Made by a program: the position numbers and the translations under genes. Source: Prorocentrum cordatum (lineage: Eukaryota > Sar > Dinophyceae > Prorocentrales > Prorocentraceae). Taken from it: DNA of 64,000 bases. The DNA lies in contig CAUYUJ010019594.1 in NCBI GenBank assembly GCA_963575745.1, positions 87,107 to 151,106 of the forward strand. The letters run 5' to 3'. The notes beneath the pieces are model-generated. The model was not told the DNA's origin, did not search any database, and saw only the letters and a list, made by a program, of their open reading frames with translations. This document shows, one piece after another, positions 40,831-52,329 of this stretch (position 1 is the first letter of the stretch; the number at the start of each line of letters is the position of its first letter).

Positions 40831-42947
40831 GTTTGACTATGCGTCTATCTCCCACGCTCCCCCCATCAGCTCTCATGGGCATAGTTCCTGGATGGGCTGG
40901 TGGGGATACTTTTTCGGTCGCGGCCGCCAGCGAAGAGGCAGGCGGCGAGCAGGGTGTCCGGGCCAACGGGCAAGCCGAATTAACTACAAGAAGCGCCGCT
41001 AGCCGGCCGGCCCACTCACAAAGCAGCCGCGAGGCTGTGGGGGAGCTGACGGCGGGGGGCATCCTGGGAAGCTCGGGCACGTGCAGTGGACAGAATGTCG
41101 AGGAATTCGATGCCTGCCGTGATGCACGACCCACACAGAGACACGACGAGTACCTGAGCAACCGTGTCCGTCATTCTGAATGGGGGCAGGCGCGAGGCCC
41201 GAGGAGCGAGTCGCCAGTGGGGCGCCAGGCTCCAACCGTCCCAACGACGTGTGCTGGCCAGGGGGGCTGAGCTGTCGAGGAACGTGGAACGTGGAACGAC
41301 GCAACCTGCCAAAAGCGGGGGGATGAGTCTGCCTGCAGCTGCTGCGAAGGGCTGAACCACTCCGTGGCGATCTCAACACCCGCCAGTCCACCAGGCAGTG
41401 AGTGAGGGGCACCAAGACGACCGCGAGCCGGGCCCGTGGGCAGCGGCACGGCGCCGGGCCCAGGGTGAGAGGAGAAGGCCAGGCAGGCGTGGTGAGCATC
41501 GCCAGCGAGGCAGGGGAATCCAGAGGGGTGCTGCACTGATGGTGGTGCTGCCGCCTGAAGTACGCCAAAAGGACCGAGGGACAAGCTTACCCTCATGTAC
41601 ACAGAGTTGGCTGTACCTCCCGGTCCAAGCAAGCGTGCAACGTTGCAATTGGGTGGGGCGACCAGAGGGAAGCTGCGCTGAAGCAGGCACGAGAGCCGAC
41701 GGTCACCATGGTCCGACCCTGCCCGCCGCTTCCGCACTTCCCCGCGAGACTCGGGGCCGCCCTCCATCACGCACCACATGGGCCTCCAGGGTCGCAGCTA
41801 ACCGCCGACCACGGACAGCGGGGGATAAGGGCGGCCATGGGGAGGGGGGACAAAACCAACGGCGTCTGTCGGCACGCCTGGCGAACCCCGGGGCCAAGGG
41901 ATGGGGACACCCGCCTGGCCCGAGAGGGAGAGGCGAGGGGAAGCACCTCAACGCCCCTCGAACGGGCCCCGGACCCGTGGGTCAGGGGACATGGCCATTC
42001 TCGAGGGTCCTCCAGGGTCGCAGCTAACCGCCGCTCAAGAGCAAACAGCATCGACTGATGGGTCCTTCGAACGGTGTTGATGCCGTGTGATGGTGCGGTC
42101 CTGAATGGACCTCCTGCCATGCTGAATGCTGGTCTGCCAACGCGAAGACTGGCACCTCTACGGGGATGGTGGGTGTTGGTCCTCCAGGGTCGCAGCTAAC
42201 CGCCGCATAAGTCTGTAGTGTGACAAAACTGTGACCTGGCTTCGTCGAGCTCGCCGCCAGGCAGGCGGGGGGGGGGATGCTGTGGCCCACCTCCGGCCCC
42301 TGGCGCGCGGGCCGGCTGTCGTCGTCGGACAGCAAAGTCTATGAGCCCGGGGGGCCTGCCTGCGCGAGCCAGGCTGGCCCCGCCGTGCCAGTGAGGGTGA
42401 GATGTCGGGTGCTGGTGGGGGGAGTCCCCCCGCGTCAGACCCGAAAAGGAAGACGGTGGTCCACTTATCCAGCGTGGGCTGTCTAGCTAAGCTGCGCCGT
42501 GGGTGAGATGTGGGGGTAGCCTTCGCCCCAGCGGAGGGGGGGCGAAGGGTATTACGGCCTGAGTCGGGCGCAGCGAGGTGAAACGAGCCCCTTCGGGGCA
42601 ACGGGTGGCTGGAGGTGGGGGGAACTGGTTTCCTTGGGCAGCTGATGGGGAAACGCGAAGCGTGAAGAATTGGAAACGCGCCTGTGGGCCCAACGCCGTC
42701 ACTTGCAATCGAACGCCTCGAATGAATACCCTGTGGCGGTTATGGTGGCCTCTTCGAGTTTCCTTCCGGCTGGTCTTCTGGCCTGGCATCGCCTCTTCCG
42801 AATGTCTCGAGGGGCCTGTTTGATGGGTTGTTTGATTCCCCCTGTGGCTGTTCTGGTCCTCTTGGGTGTCTCGGGGAGGCTTCGAGGGCTACAGTGGGGG
42901 TCCCCGACAGTTTTGTTGGGGGATGCCGCGGCATCGCGCTTCCAGAC
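40831..42947. other. No gene recognised; three copies of a 25-bp motif
   Basis: CCTCCAGGGTCGCAGCTAAC + CGCCG occurs at 41783-41807, 42009-42033 and 42181-42205 in the same orientation. The open frames are not recognisable. Confidence 0.4.
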
Positions 42948-43540
42948 CTATATTGGCGTCGGGCGGTGAGGTGTCTTGGAAGGCTCTGCGCCTGCGTCGG
43001 CTGCCACTGCTCGTCTTTTCATGCACCCAGTGATCACAACGCTAAAGTTCTGATAACGTCCAAATTCCAACATCGCCTCCCACATCTCGTTCGACAGCGC
43101 CAGAGCCCGCGGCCACTGGCCACCTGTCACTCAAGCGCTTTCCTCAGCGGTGTGGCTGACTAGCCTGTCGCACGCTTCTGCGGAGCAGAGCGACGATCGC
43201 AGGGCTGTAGCTGGCTGCATTGGGCTCCAGCTTCGCCTCCCGCAACTCGCTCAGCAGCGCAAGCGCCCGCTGCCACTGCTCGCCCTTCTTGCACGCGCTG
43301 ATCCCAGCGTTGTAGCTGACTAGGGCTGACCCGCGGCCTCCGGCCACGACATCTTCCTGGAATGGTTATCGGAGAAACGGCAGAGGTACTGCCGAGAACC
43401 TGCAGGCACGGCGGCGGCCGGGGCGCTGGCAGCGAGGCCGCGCCTTCGTGTCCAAGCTCTTGCCGGCGCTCCTGCAGCTCGGCCCCGGCGCACTGCTCGT
43501 TCGCCCCCCTCCTTTTGAGGGCAGTTTTGAAGTCCCTCGG
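42948..43540 (-). pseudogene. PPR relict 1
   Basis: Minus strand 43347-43144 reads GSALVSYNAGISACKKGEQW, QRALALLSELREAKLEPN (one 35-residue PPR unit), then a degenerate unit ending in a stop. A second diverged unit in another frame lies at 43130-42948 (GGQWPRALALSNEMWEAML). Upstream is the family's N-terminal module in broken form (frame ending NHSRKMSWPEAAGQP, 43380-43320). PPR proteins bind organellar RNA; this copy is too broken to act. Confidence 0.75.
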
Positions 43541-43600
43541 GGATGTACTTTAGTAGTGGAAACAATTGGTTTTCAACATGTTTCGTCTTTAGAAGCTCTG

Positions 43601-43626
43601 CGTGGCGACGCCCCCGTCGCCACGCG
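43601..43626. other. Perfect 11-bp stem hairpin
   Basis: GCGTGGCGACG-CCCC-CGTCGCCACGC. It is isolated, with no gene end next to it, so its role is unknown. Confidence 0.7.
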
Positions 43627-43759
43627 TGCCCTCTGCGTGCCTGCGGGGGCGCTGCCACGTAGAAGTACTGGAGACCGAGCTTTTGGGGCGTCGCTACGCA
43701 CGCCCTCTGCGTGGCTGCGACCATTTGTCAAAACCCTAAAACCAATTAAGCCCATCTGA

Positions 43760-44009
43760 GGCGCCCTAGGAGCGCCCAGCGATGGGCTCGGGAGGCCCTC
43801 GGGGAAGGCCACCAGGAGCGCTGGGGAGGCACTCCTGGGCCGTCCTGGGGCTCGCTGGGGGTCCGCTCGGGCCGTCGGGGCGCTCTCTCTCGGAGCCCCC
43901 TTGGGGCCGTCTGGGGCTCTCGAGCCTCCGTGGGGAGGCCCTCCGAGGCCGTCGTGCAGCGCCTCGGGGCCGCCCGGGAGCGCGCGGGGCTCGTGGACTC
44001 CGTCTGCGT
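43760..44009. repeat. R6-like CTGGGGCTCGCTGGGG minisatellite
   Basis: Degenerate GGGGCCGTCTGGGGCTC-type units upstream of R7. Confidence 0.6.
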
Positions 44010-44725
44010 CTCGCCAGAACCCTGGAGCTCACCTGGGACCTCGGAGAATAAACCTCGAGCGTGTTGTTTATTTTCCGTCGGCGTTACGGAGTCTTTTTCG
44101 TGGGCGTCGTCGATCCACGAACGATCCGTGCGAGACGTCTGCGCCCTATCCGGAGCCTGAGGGGAAACCTTCAGAGTTGGTACTCGCATTCCGTGGACGT
44201 GACGGACCAACGAACGTCCTGGGCGAGGGTTGATTGCTCCGCCCTGGGGTTCGGAAAATAAACCTACAAGTCTGGATTTATTTTCCGTGGGTGTGGCCGC
44301 ACCCCGGGTCATGCATTGGGAGGGCAAAGACGGAATACCGCAGAAACGAAACCCAGAACTCCAGAGTAAGCGCCAGAGCGCAGGTTGACGAAAGGCGTCT
44401 CTCCAGAACCCTTTTGCCCACCTGGGACCTCGGAGAACAAATCCGAGCGTGGTGTTTATTTTCCGTCGATGTGGCGGGCCGAAGAGTGGTCTTGGGTTCC
44501 TTTTTGGGGCCGACCGCGGGACCACGGAGAATGGCCTCCGAGGTTACGGAGTATTTTCGGTGGGCGTCGTTGAATCACGAACGATCCGGGCGAGACGTCT
44601 GCGCCCCATCTGGAGCCTGGGGGGAAGACTTCGAAGTAGGTACTGGCATTCCGTGGACGTGGCGAGTCGACGAACGTCATGGGCAAGGGTCGATTGCTCC
44701 GCCCCAGGGCGTCGGAAAATTATCC
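44010..44725 (+). repeat. Tandem repeat R7, two units of 0.3-0.4 kb
   Basis: Shared in order: CCAGAACCC, CACCTGGGACCTCGGAGAA, GTTTATTTTCCGTCG, GTGGGCGTCGT, ACGAACGATCC, GCGAGACGTCTGCGCCC, GCATTCCGTGGACGTG and GGTCGATTGCTCCGCCC. Each contains a foldback core AATAAACC...GGTTTATTTTCCG. A third core is at 44262-44290 and a fourth at 46604-46640. Confidence 0.85.
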
Positions 44726-44834
44726 CGGCAAAGCAACCTAACAGCGATGTGTAGGAGCATGTCTGGAAGCATTCCCCTTACGATTCAGATGAGAATCCTG
44801 TTGTAGAATTCTGCTGTTCTCGCAGTCGTAGTCG

Positions 44835-46205
44835 CATTCGCGATGGCAGTCGCAGTGGCAACGGCAGTCGCAGTCACAGCCTCAGCCTCAGCCTGCCTCA
44901 GCCTCAGCCTCAGCCTGCCTCAGCCTCAGCCTGCCTCAGCCTCAGCCTCAGCCTGCTTCAGCCTCAACATCAGTCTGCCTTCAGCCTCGGCCTCAGCCTC
45001 AGCCTGCCTCAGCCTCACCCTGCATCAGCCTCAGCCTCAGCCTGCCTCAGCATCAGCCTGCCTCAGCCTCAGCCTCAGCCTGCCTCTGCCTCAGCCTCAG
45101 CCTGCTTCAGCCTCAGCCTCAGTCTGCCCGCCTCGGTCTCGGCCTCAGCCTCGGCCTGCATCAGCCTCAGCCTCAGCCTCAGCCTGCCTCAGCCTCAGCC
45201 TCAGCCTCAGCAGCCTCAGCGCAGCCTGCTTCAGCCACAGCCTCAGCCTCAGCCTCGGCCTCAGCCTCAGCCTGCCTCAGCCTCAGCCTGCATCAGCCTC
45301 AGCCTCAGCCTCAGCCTGCCTCAGCATCAGCCTGCCTCAGCCTCAGCCTCAGCCTGCCTCAGCCTCAGCCTCAGCCTGCTTCAGCCTCAGCCTCAGTCTG
45401 CCTTCAGCCTCGGCCTCAGCCTCGTCTGCCTCAGCCTCAGCCTCAGCCTCAGCCTCAGCCATCAGCCTCAGCCTCAGCCTCAGCCTGCCTCAGCCTCAGC
45501 CTCAGCCTGCTCAGCCTCAGCCTCAGCCTCAGCTCTCAGCCTCAGCCTCAGCCTCAGCCTGCCAGCCTCAGCCTCAGCCTCAGCTCAGCCTCAGCCTTCA
45601 GCCTGGGCCTCAGCCTCAGCCTCAGCCTCAGCCTCAGCCTCAGCATCAGCCTGCCTCAGCCTCAGCCTCAGCCCAGCCTCTCAGCCTCAGCCTCAGCCTC
45701 AAAGCCTGCCTCAGCCTCAGGCCTCAGCCTCAGCCTGCCTCAGCCTCAGCCTGCATCAGCCTCAGCCTTCAGCCTCAGCCTGCCTCAGCCTCAGCCTGCA
45801 TCAGCCTCAGCCTCAGCCTGCCTCAGCCTCCTCTCTCAGCCTCAGCCTCAGCCATCAGCCTCAGCATCTCAGTCTCAGCCTCAGCCTGCCTCCTCAGCAT
45901 CAGCCTGCCTCAGCCTCAGCCTCAGCCTGCCTCTGCCTCAGCCTCAGCCTGCTTCAGCCTCAGCCTCAGTCTGCCTTCAGCCTCGGCCTCAGCCTCAGCC
46001 TGCCTCAGCCTCAGCCTGCATCAGCCTCAGCCTCAGCCTCAGCCTGCCTCAGCATCAGCCTGCCTCAGCCTCAGCCTCAGCCTGCCTCAGCCTCAGCCTC
46101 AGCCTGCTTCAGCCTCAGCCTCAGTCTGCCTTCAGCCTCGGCCTCAGCCTCAGCCTGCCTCAGCCTCAGCCTGCCTCAGCTCAGCTCAGCATCAGCCTGC
46201 CTCAG
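44835..46205 (+). repeat. 1.35 kb CAGCCT hexamer satellite
   Basis: CAGCCT units with regular CAGCCTGCCT and CAGCATCAG variants. One plus frame stays open for 610 codons as PQPQPASAS/LSLSL, but frame and composition come only from the hexamer. Confidence 0.95.
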
Positions 46206-46485
46206 CATTCAAAATGTGGCCCGGGAATGGAAGTTCTGGGAACTCGAAGAGCACGAAGTGGCCTACAGTTGGCTCCGGGCATTCAAAATGTGGCCCAGGA
46301 ATGGAGTTCTGGGAAGTCGAAGAGCACGAAGTGGCCTACAGTTGGCTCCGGGCATCCAAAATGTGGCCCGGGAATGGAGTTCTGAGAAGTCGAAGAGTAC
46401 GAAGTGGCCTACAGTTGGCTCCGGGCATTCAGAATGTGGCCCGGGAATGGAGTTCTGGGAGGTCGAAGAGCACGAAGTGTGTGAC
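46206..46485 (+). repeat. 73-bp tandem repeat, four units
   Basis: Unit starts (CATTCAAAATGTGGCC) are at 46206, 46280, 46353 and 46426, spacing 74, 73, 73. Each holds GAATGGAGTTCTGGGAAGTC, GAAGAGCACGAAGTGGCC and TACAGTTGGCTCCGGG. It follows the hexamer satellite without a gap. 46486-46600 holds nothing recognisable. Confidence 0.95.
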
Positions 46486-46603
46486 TGATTGCTTAAAACG
46501 AGCCCGGCCCTCGCCTGTCCGGCTCCCGCCCAGACCCCCCTGGGGAGTCATCAGATGCTCTCTTTTGACCCCATTAGAAACCTATCAGCCTTCGCTGTTA
46601 GGT

Positions 46604-46660
46604 AATAAACCTCGAAGTCGGGGTTTATTTTCCGTGGGTGTGGCCGCGCCCCAGGGCTTC
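46604..46660 (+). repeat. R7 foldback core, isolated copy
   Basis: AATAAACCTCGAAGTCGG, GGTTTATTTTCCGTGGGTGT, GGCCGCGCCCC: closely matches 44262-44315. Confidence 0.8.
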
Positions 46661-46665
46661 TGTTC

Positions 46666-47160
46666 CGCCTTGTAAGAACCTCTTGGGGCCCTGTTGGGCC
46701 GTCTGGCGGCCTCCTGGGAGCCTCTTGGGGCCCTCTTGGGCCGTCTTGGGTGCCCCGGTCCGTCTTGGGGCCGTCTGGGACCGTCTTGGGCGGCTCCATG
46801 GCTGTCCTCGGACCGCCTTGGGGCTCTCTTGGGTCTTCATTGGCCCCTCTTGGGGCTGTCATGGGAGCCTCTTGGGCCGTCATGGGCGCCTCAGTAGCCG
46901 TCCTGGGACCGCCTAGGGCCGTCTTGGGGCCCTCCCAGGGGCCTCCTGGACCCTTTTGTGGCGATCTTGTCGTCTTGGGCGCTTTGAAGACGAAAAGCAC
47001 GGGAATTGCCAAAATAAACATTTTCCTGAAGGATTTGGGACATTTTTCCTCGTTCGGGCTCTCTCGGGGCTCTTCTTGGAGCCTGCTTGGAACAATTTGG
47101 GCGCCTCGTGGGCCGTCTGGAGGCCATCTTGGGCGTCTGCATCTTCCGTTGGGTGTTGAA
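46666..47160. repeat. R6 minisatellite array (GGGCCGTCTTGG orientation)
   Basis: Degenerate 10-15 bp units such as CTCTTGGGGCCCT and GGGCCGTCTTGGG. A 110-bp non-repetitive insert with AAAATAAACATTTTCC is near 47010. Confidence 0.85.
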
Positions 47161-47429
47161 AAGTTTTGAAGTTCCCGTGGTCTTCTGGACAATTCCTGCA
47201 AGGCCTCTTGGTGCGTCTAGGGACCTTTTGGAGGCTTCTTGGAACCGCTTGAGATCTCTCGGGGGCCCTGTCCAGCGGCTGTCGGAGCAAATTCTGGCCA
47301 TCTCGGACATTATCGAAGGCAGTCTCTGCGACGTCTTTGGGACCAAGAGCCCACAGGGACCCCGAGGCAGTGCCGACACCGCTGGAGGCCGAGAAAGCGA
47401 TTGGCCCACGCACTTGCCCCAGAATTGAG

Positions 47430-48057
47430 GGGATGATGATAGCATCGGGCTCCAGCTTAGCCTCCCGGATCTCGCTCAGCAGCGACAAAGCCATCGGCCA
47501 CTGCTCGCCTATCTCCACGCGCTTGCCCCAGCGTTGCAACTGAACCAACTGGATCGTGCTCGACATGTATTGTATCATTCCCCTGCAACAAGGTCACACA
47601 CCTCTTTGAATACAGACAGCGCTTGGCTCCCTTGCCCGCCTTGCTCGCACATGCTGGCTGCAGTTCCGTAGACCACGAAGTCAACGTCCAACTTTCTCAA
47701 ACGCATGGTTCTGAGCATGCTCAGCGCCTGTTGCCACTGCCCACCCTTCTCGCACACGCTGATCCCAACGTTGTAGCTGATGACGTCGGGCTCCAGCTTC
47801 GCCTCCCGCATCTCGCTCAGCAGCGCCAGGGCCCGCTGCCACTGCTCGCCCTTCTCGCACGCGCTGATCCCAGCGTTGTAGCTGACTAGGGCTGACCCGT
47901 GGACTCCGTCCACGACATCTTTCTGGAATGGTTCTCGGAGGAACGGCGCAGATTGTACCGAAAATCTACAAACACGGCGGCGGCTCGGGCGGCGGCAGCG
48001 AGACCGCGCCATCGTGTCCGAGCTCTTGCAGCGCTCCAGCAACTTGGCCCAGCGCAC
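47430..48057 (-). pseudogene. PPR relict 2 with N-terminal module
   Basis: Minus strand: N-terminal module (AKLLERCKSSDTMARSRCRR ... PFLREPFQKDVVDGVHG), one canonical unit (ALVSYNAGISACEKGEQWQR... EAKLEPD), one variant (VISYNVGISVCEKGGQW...KLDVD), a weak third (VVYGTAASMCEQGGQGSQAL) and a stop at 47575. A further half unit continues with a frameshift: SCNAGASAW in one frame, GEQWPMALSLLSEIREAKLE in the next (about 47545-47450). No ATG is certain at its 5' end. I infer a truncated copy. Confidence 0.75.
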
Positions 48058-49915
48058 TGCTCGTTCACCCCCCTCCTATTGAGGACAGTTTCGAAGTCTC
48101 TCAGGGATTTGCGTCGAAGTCGAAGCCCATCTGAGGCGTCTCAGGAGCGCTCGGGAAAGGGCTCGGGAGGCCATCGGGGAAAGCCACCGAAAGCGCCGGG
48201 GAGGCTCGCAAGGATCTACAGGGAGGGCACAAGAGAGCTTCAAGAAAATTTGAAATTCTGTGAAATCTTTAGAGAAACCGCTGTTGGGTCGGCCATCACC
48301 TCCGGGCGCGCCTTGATGGTGCGATCCAGTCGCATCACCGCCAACGGGAGGGTTTGTTCGCCATGTCCCATTCTGTTCGCCCAGAGGGTCTGTGGAGGCC
48401 TTCCAGACACGGGGACAGGGCAAGGAATGGGGAAGACTTGTCCGAATCTCCTGGGCCCCCCAGGTGCTCGTCCGAAGAATGCGGAGAGGTCCCTGGGTCA
48501 TATCAATTGGCTGCTGTCCCAGGGGTCCGGTCTGCTTGGCCCGAAGAGTTTGCCAAGGCCCCTGGGGGAACAGAATGGCACAGCATATCGGGCAAAGGGG
48601 GGCGGTAGCTGGCCTGTCAGACCCGGCGTTCGTCTTCTGCCCAAGCGGCGCGGGGCCCACGGGCCCCAGGGTTGGCGGCCCGCTGGGTTCCTCTTGTTCG
48701 CCCACAGGGTTGGAGGAGGCCTCCAGGCGAACAGAATGGGGCAGGACAATGAATGTGGGAGACTTGTCGCAAGCTCCCAGCCCCCCCAAGTGTGCGCCCG
48801 AAGGGTGTGGGGCCGCGTTGGCTCCCTCAAAGGGCCGTCTTGGAGCCGTCCAGGCCCGTCTTGAGGGCGCCGTGTGCCGTGATGGGGCCGTCTTGGTTCG
48901 TCGTGGGCCCCTCATGGGCCGTCCGTAGGCCGTCCTGGGCCCATCGGGGTCCTCGTGGGGCTGTCTTGGAGCCGTCTGGGACCGTGAGGGGGCCGCCTTG
49001 GAGTCGTCTTGGGCCCCTCCTGTGCGCCTCCTTGGGCCGTCCTGGGCCCAGCAGGGGCCGTGTTGGCACCCTCTTGGGGCTGTCTTGGAGCCGTCTTGAG
49101 CCGTCGCAGCGCGCCTTGGGTTGTGCTGGGTCCGTCTTGGCCCGTCTTGGGGCCTTCCTGGGCGTTTCCTCGTACCCTCCTGGGACTTTCTGGGGCCTCT
49201 TGGTGCATGGGACCGCCGAAACGGCGGGAAACGCAAAGGGTGTAACAGTAAACAATGGAAAATTAACGATTTTTGCCAGCTGGGGCTCTCTTGCCATCTT
49301 GGCCCGTCTTGAGGCCCCGACCGGGCGCGTCCTTGGGCCGTCCTGGGCGCACCCTCCTGGGACCGTCTTGGAATCGTCTTGGGCCGTCTTGAGCGCGCCT
49401 TGGGCCGTCCTGGGCCCGTCTGGGGCCGTGTTGGCACCCTCGCGGCGAGGAAGCTCGGAGGCGGGCTCGAGGCCTCTTTGGGGCCATTTTGGAAGCTGTT
49501 GGGGCCTCTGTTGGGGCCTCGTTCTGGGCTCCTTGGGAGCCTCCTGGGGCCTCTTTCGGGGGATTCTTGGCGGCCCTTGGGGCCTCTTGGGGGCCTGTTT
49601 GGGCCTCCTGGCGCCCTCTTGGGGCGGAATGCTCGGATTTTCGGTCCGTGGTCCCCCTCTTGGCCCCCTCTTGGGCCTGTCTTCGGGCCCTCGTGGGCCG
49701 TCTTGAGCGTCTCTTGGGTCGTCTTGGGGCCCTCTTGGGCTGTCTTGGGGCGCTCTTGGAAACCTCTTGGGCCGTTCTGGGGCGCTCTTGGAGGCCTCTT
49801 GGACCGTCTTCGAGCGTCGGCAAGCGGAAAAGGCGAGAAGGCCAAAATCCTTCCAAAACCGTCATGAAGCGCATGATTTTGATACCCAAAACCGTCCAAA
49901 ACCTCCTGAGGCGGT
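47884..49915. repeat. Segmental duplication, copy A
   Basis: It aligns over about 2.03 kb with 53221-55265, differing by scattered substitutions and small indels. It contains the PPR N-terminal module, a block with GTTCGCCATGTCCCATTCTG and R6 minisatellite. It has the same orientation and is offset by about 5.34 kb. Confidence 0.9.
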
Positions 49916-51640
49916 CCCCTCGTCCGCCCCCGTGGCACCTCTGGGGGACCTCTTTGGGGCTCCTGAGGGCCTCGTGGGCCTCTCTGGGCTCGTCTATTGC
50001 GCCCCTTGGGCTGTCGTGGGGCCCCCGAGGGCCTTCTTGGGCGGTCCTCGGGCCGCCTTGGAGCCATCTTGGGCCGCTCTTCGGGCCATCTTGGGGTCCC
50101 GTTGGCCTGTCTTGGGCGCCTCTGGGGCCGTCCTGGGGCCGCCTTGGACCGTCTTGGGGCCCTCTTGGACCGTCTTGGAGCGGTCTTGGATGCCTCTGGA
50201 GGGGTTTCGGAGCGTCGGGAAGCCGAGAAAGCGAGGAAGCAAAAAACATCGGAAAAAAACAAATGAAAAACAATGATTTTGGCCTCTCGGGGCTCTCTTG
50301 GGAGGCCTCTTGGGGGGCCTGTTGGGCCGTCTTGGGGAGCTCTCGGGCCGTTTGGGGACTTCTTTTGGGCTCCTGGGGGCCTCGTGGGCCTCTCTGGGCT
50401 CGTCTATCGCGCCCCTTGGGCTGTCGTGGGGCCCCCGAGGGCCTTCTTGGGCGGTCCTCGGGCCGTCTTGGAGCCATCTTGGGCCGCTCTTCGGGCCATC
50501 TTGGGGTCCCGTTGGCCTGTCTTGGGCGCCTCTGGGGCCGTCCTGGGGCCGCCTTGGACCGTTGGGGTCTTGGGCCCTCTTGGGACCGTCTTGGAGCGGT
50601 CTTGGATGCCTCTGGAGGGGTTTCGGAGCGTCGGGAAGCCGAGAAAGCGAGGAAGCAAAAAACATCGGAAAAAAACAAATGAAAAACAATGATTTTGGCC
50701 TCTCGGGGCTCTCTTGGGAGGCCTCTTGGGGGGCCTGTTGGGCCGTCTTGGGGAACTCTGGGCCGTTTGGGGACTTCTTTTGGGCTCCTGGGGGCCTCGT
50801 GGGCCTCTCTGGGCTCGTCTATCGCGCCCCTTGGGCTGTCGTGGGGCCCCCGAGGGCCTTCTTGAGCGGTCCTCGGGCCGTCTTGGAGCCATCTTGGGCC
50901 GCTCTTCGGGCCATCTTGGGGTCCCGTTGGCCTGTCTTGGGCGCCTCTGGGGCCGTCCTGGGGCCGCCTTGGACCGTCTTGGGGCCCTCTTGGACCGTCT
51001 GGGGGTCCTCTGGGGGACCTCGTGGACCGTCTTGAAGCGGTCTTTGATGCCTCCGGGGGGGTGTCGGAGCGTCGGGAAGCCGAAAAAACGAGGACGCAAA
51101 AAACCTCGGAAAAAAACAAATGAAAAACAATGATTTTGGCCTCTCGGGGCTCTCTTGGGAGGCCTATTGGGAGGCCTGTTGGGTCGTCTTGGGGAGCTCT
51201 GGGGCCGTTTGGGGACCTCTTTTGGGCTCCTGGGGGCCTCTTGGGCCTCTCTGGGCTCGTCTATCGCGCCCCTTGGGCTGTCTTGGGGCCCCCTAGGGCC
51301 TTCTTGAGCGGTCCTCGGGCCGTCTTGGAGCCATCTTGGGCCGCTTTTCGGGCCATCTTGGGGTCCCGTTGGCCTGTCTTGGGCGCCTCTGGGGCCGTCC
51401 TGGGGCGGCCTTGGACCGTCTTGGGGCCCTCTTGGACCGTCTTGGAGCGGTCTTGGATGCCTCTGGAGGGGTTTCGGAGCGTCGGGAAGCCGAGAAAGCG
51501 AGGAAGCAAAAACCTCGGAAAAAAAAACAATGAAAATTTACGGTTTGGGCCTCTCGGGGCTCTCTTGGGAGGCCTCTTGGGGGGCCGGTTGGGCCGTCTT
51601 GGGGAGCTCTTGGACGGTCTTGGGCCAATCTCGGGCGTCT
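49916..51640. repeat. R6 higher-order array, units of about 0.41-0.44 kb
   Basis: Each unit holds CTCGTCTATCGCGCCCCTTG, CATCTTGGGGTCCCGTTGGC, TTGGATGCCTCTGGAGGGG, CGGAGCGTCGGGAAGCCGAG, AGCAAAAAACMTCGGAAAAA and ATGATTTTGGCCTCTCGGGG. The last marker occurs near 50272, 50693, 51130 and 51541. Minus-strand frames of 500-700 codons (Pro/Arg/Gln/Asp-rich) cross it, but other frames are open as well. Confidence 0.9.
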
Positions 51641-51827
51641 TGGCCGGATCATTGCGCGTCTCGGGGCCCTCTTGGGCCGCCATCGGGGCCTCGTGAGCGG
51701 GTCGGAGCCGTCTTGGAGCGGCTCGGAGCCGTCTTTGGGCCGTCGGGGCGGCCTCCGGAGCGTCTCGGAGCCGTTTCCCGGCATTTGGCCCTTTTTCCTT
51801 CCGGCACGCGGTTCCTCTGGCCATATA

Positions 51828-52180
51828 GTATAGATGACGTTGGGCTCCAGCTTCGCCTGCCACATCTCGCTCAGCAGCGCAAGCGCCGGCTGCCACTGCT
51901 CGCCCTTCTCGCACGCGCTGATCCCAGCGCTGTGGCTGATGACGTTGGGCTCCAGCTTCGCCTCCCGCATCTCGCTCAGCAGCGCAAGTGCCCGCTGCCA
52001 CTGCTCGCCCTTCTCGCACGCGCTGATCCCAGCGCTGTAGCTGACTAGGGCAGACCTGTGGACTCCGTCCACGACATCAGCTCGACGTGGCGAGGGGTCT
52101 CTGGGCAAGCGCGGGGGGGTGCGGCTGCAGGGCCGAAAGGCAATCATGATGGCGTCGGGCTCCAGCTTGGCTTTCCATTT
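51828..52180 (-). pseudogene. PPR relict 3
   Basis: Minus strand ADVVDGVHRSALVSYSAG..., two full units ending EAKLEPN and QAKLEPN, then IYTIWPEEPRAGRKK and R6 repeat. The same post-PPR sequence (TIWPEEPRAGRKK) follows the stop of the intact gene at 58322. The 5' part of the family is missing. It is open over this stretch but lacks a start. Confidence 0.7.
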
Positions 52181-52329
52181 AGGGCTTCGTGGGGGCCGTT
52201 TGGGGATCTCTTGGGGCGTTTTTGCCTGCGATATGCCTGTCGCCTCTCGTCCGCTCCCCCGCTCCTGGAGGGAATTCTGAAGGCACTGAAGGCTTTGTGG
52301 GGGCCGTTTCGGAGCCTCTTCGGCCTTCG

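Noticed and set aside
44843-46675. 610-codon plus frame rich in PQPQPASAS
   Set aside because: Entirely explained by the CAGCCT hexamer running into the 73-bp repeat; no start context or domain.
48076-50262. 728-codon minus frame rich in Pro, Arg and Gln
   Set aside because: Composed of R6 minisatellite; the opposite strand and other frames are open too. Kept only as a question under findings.
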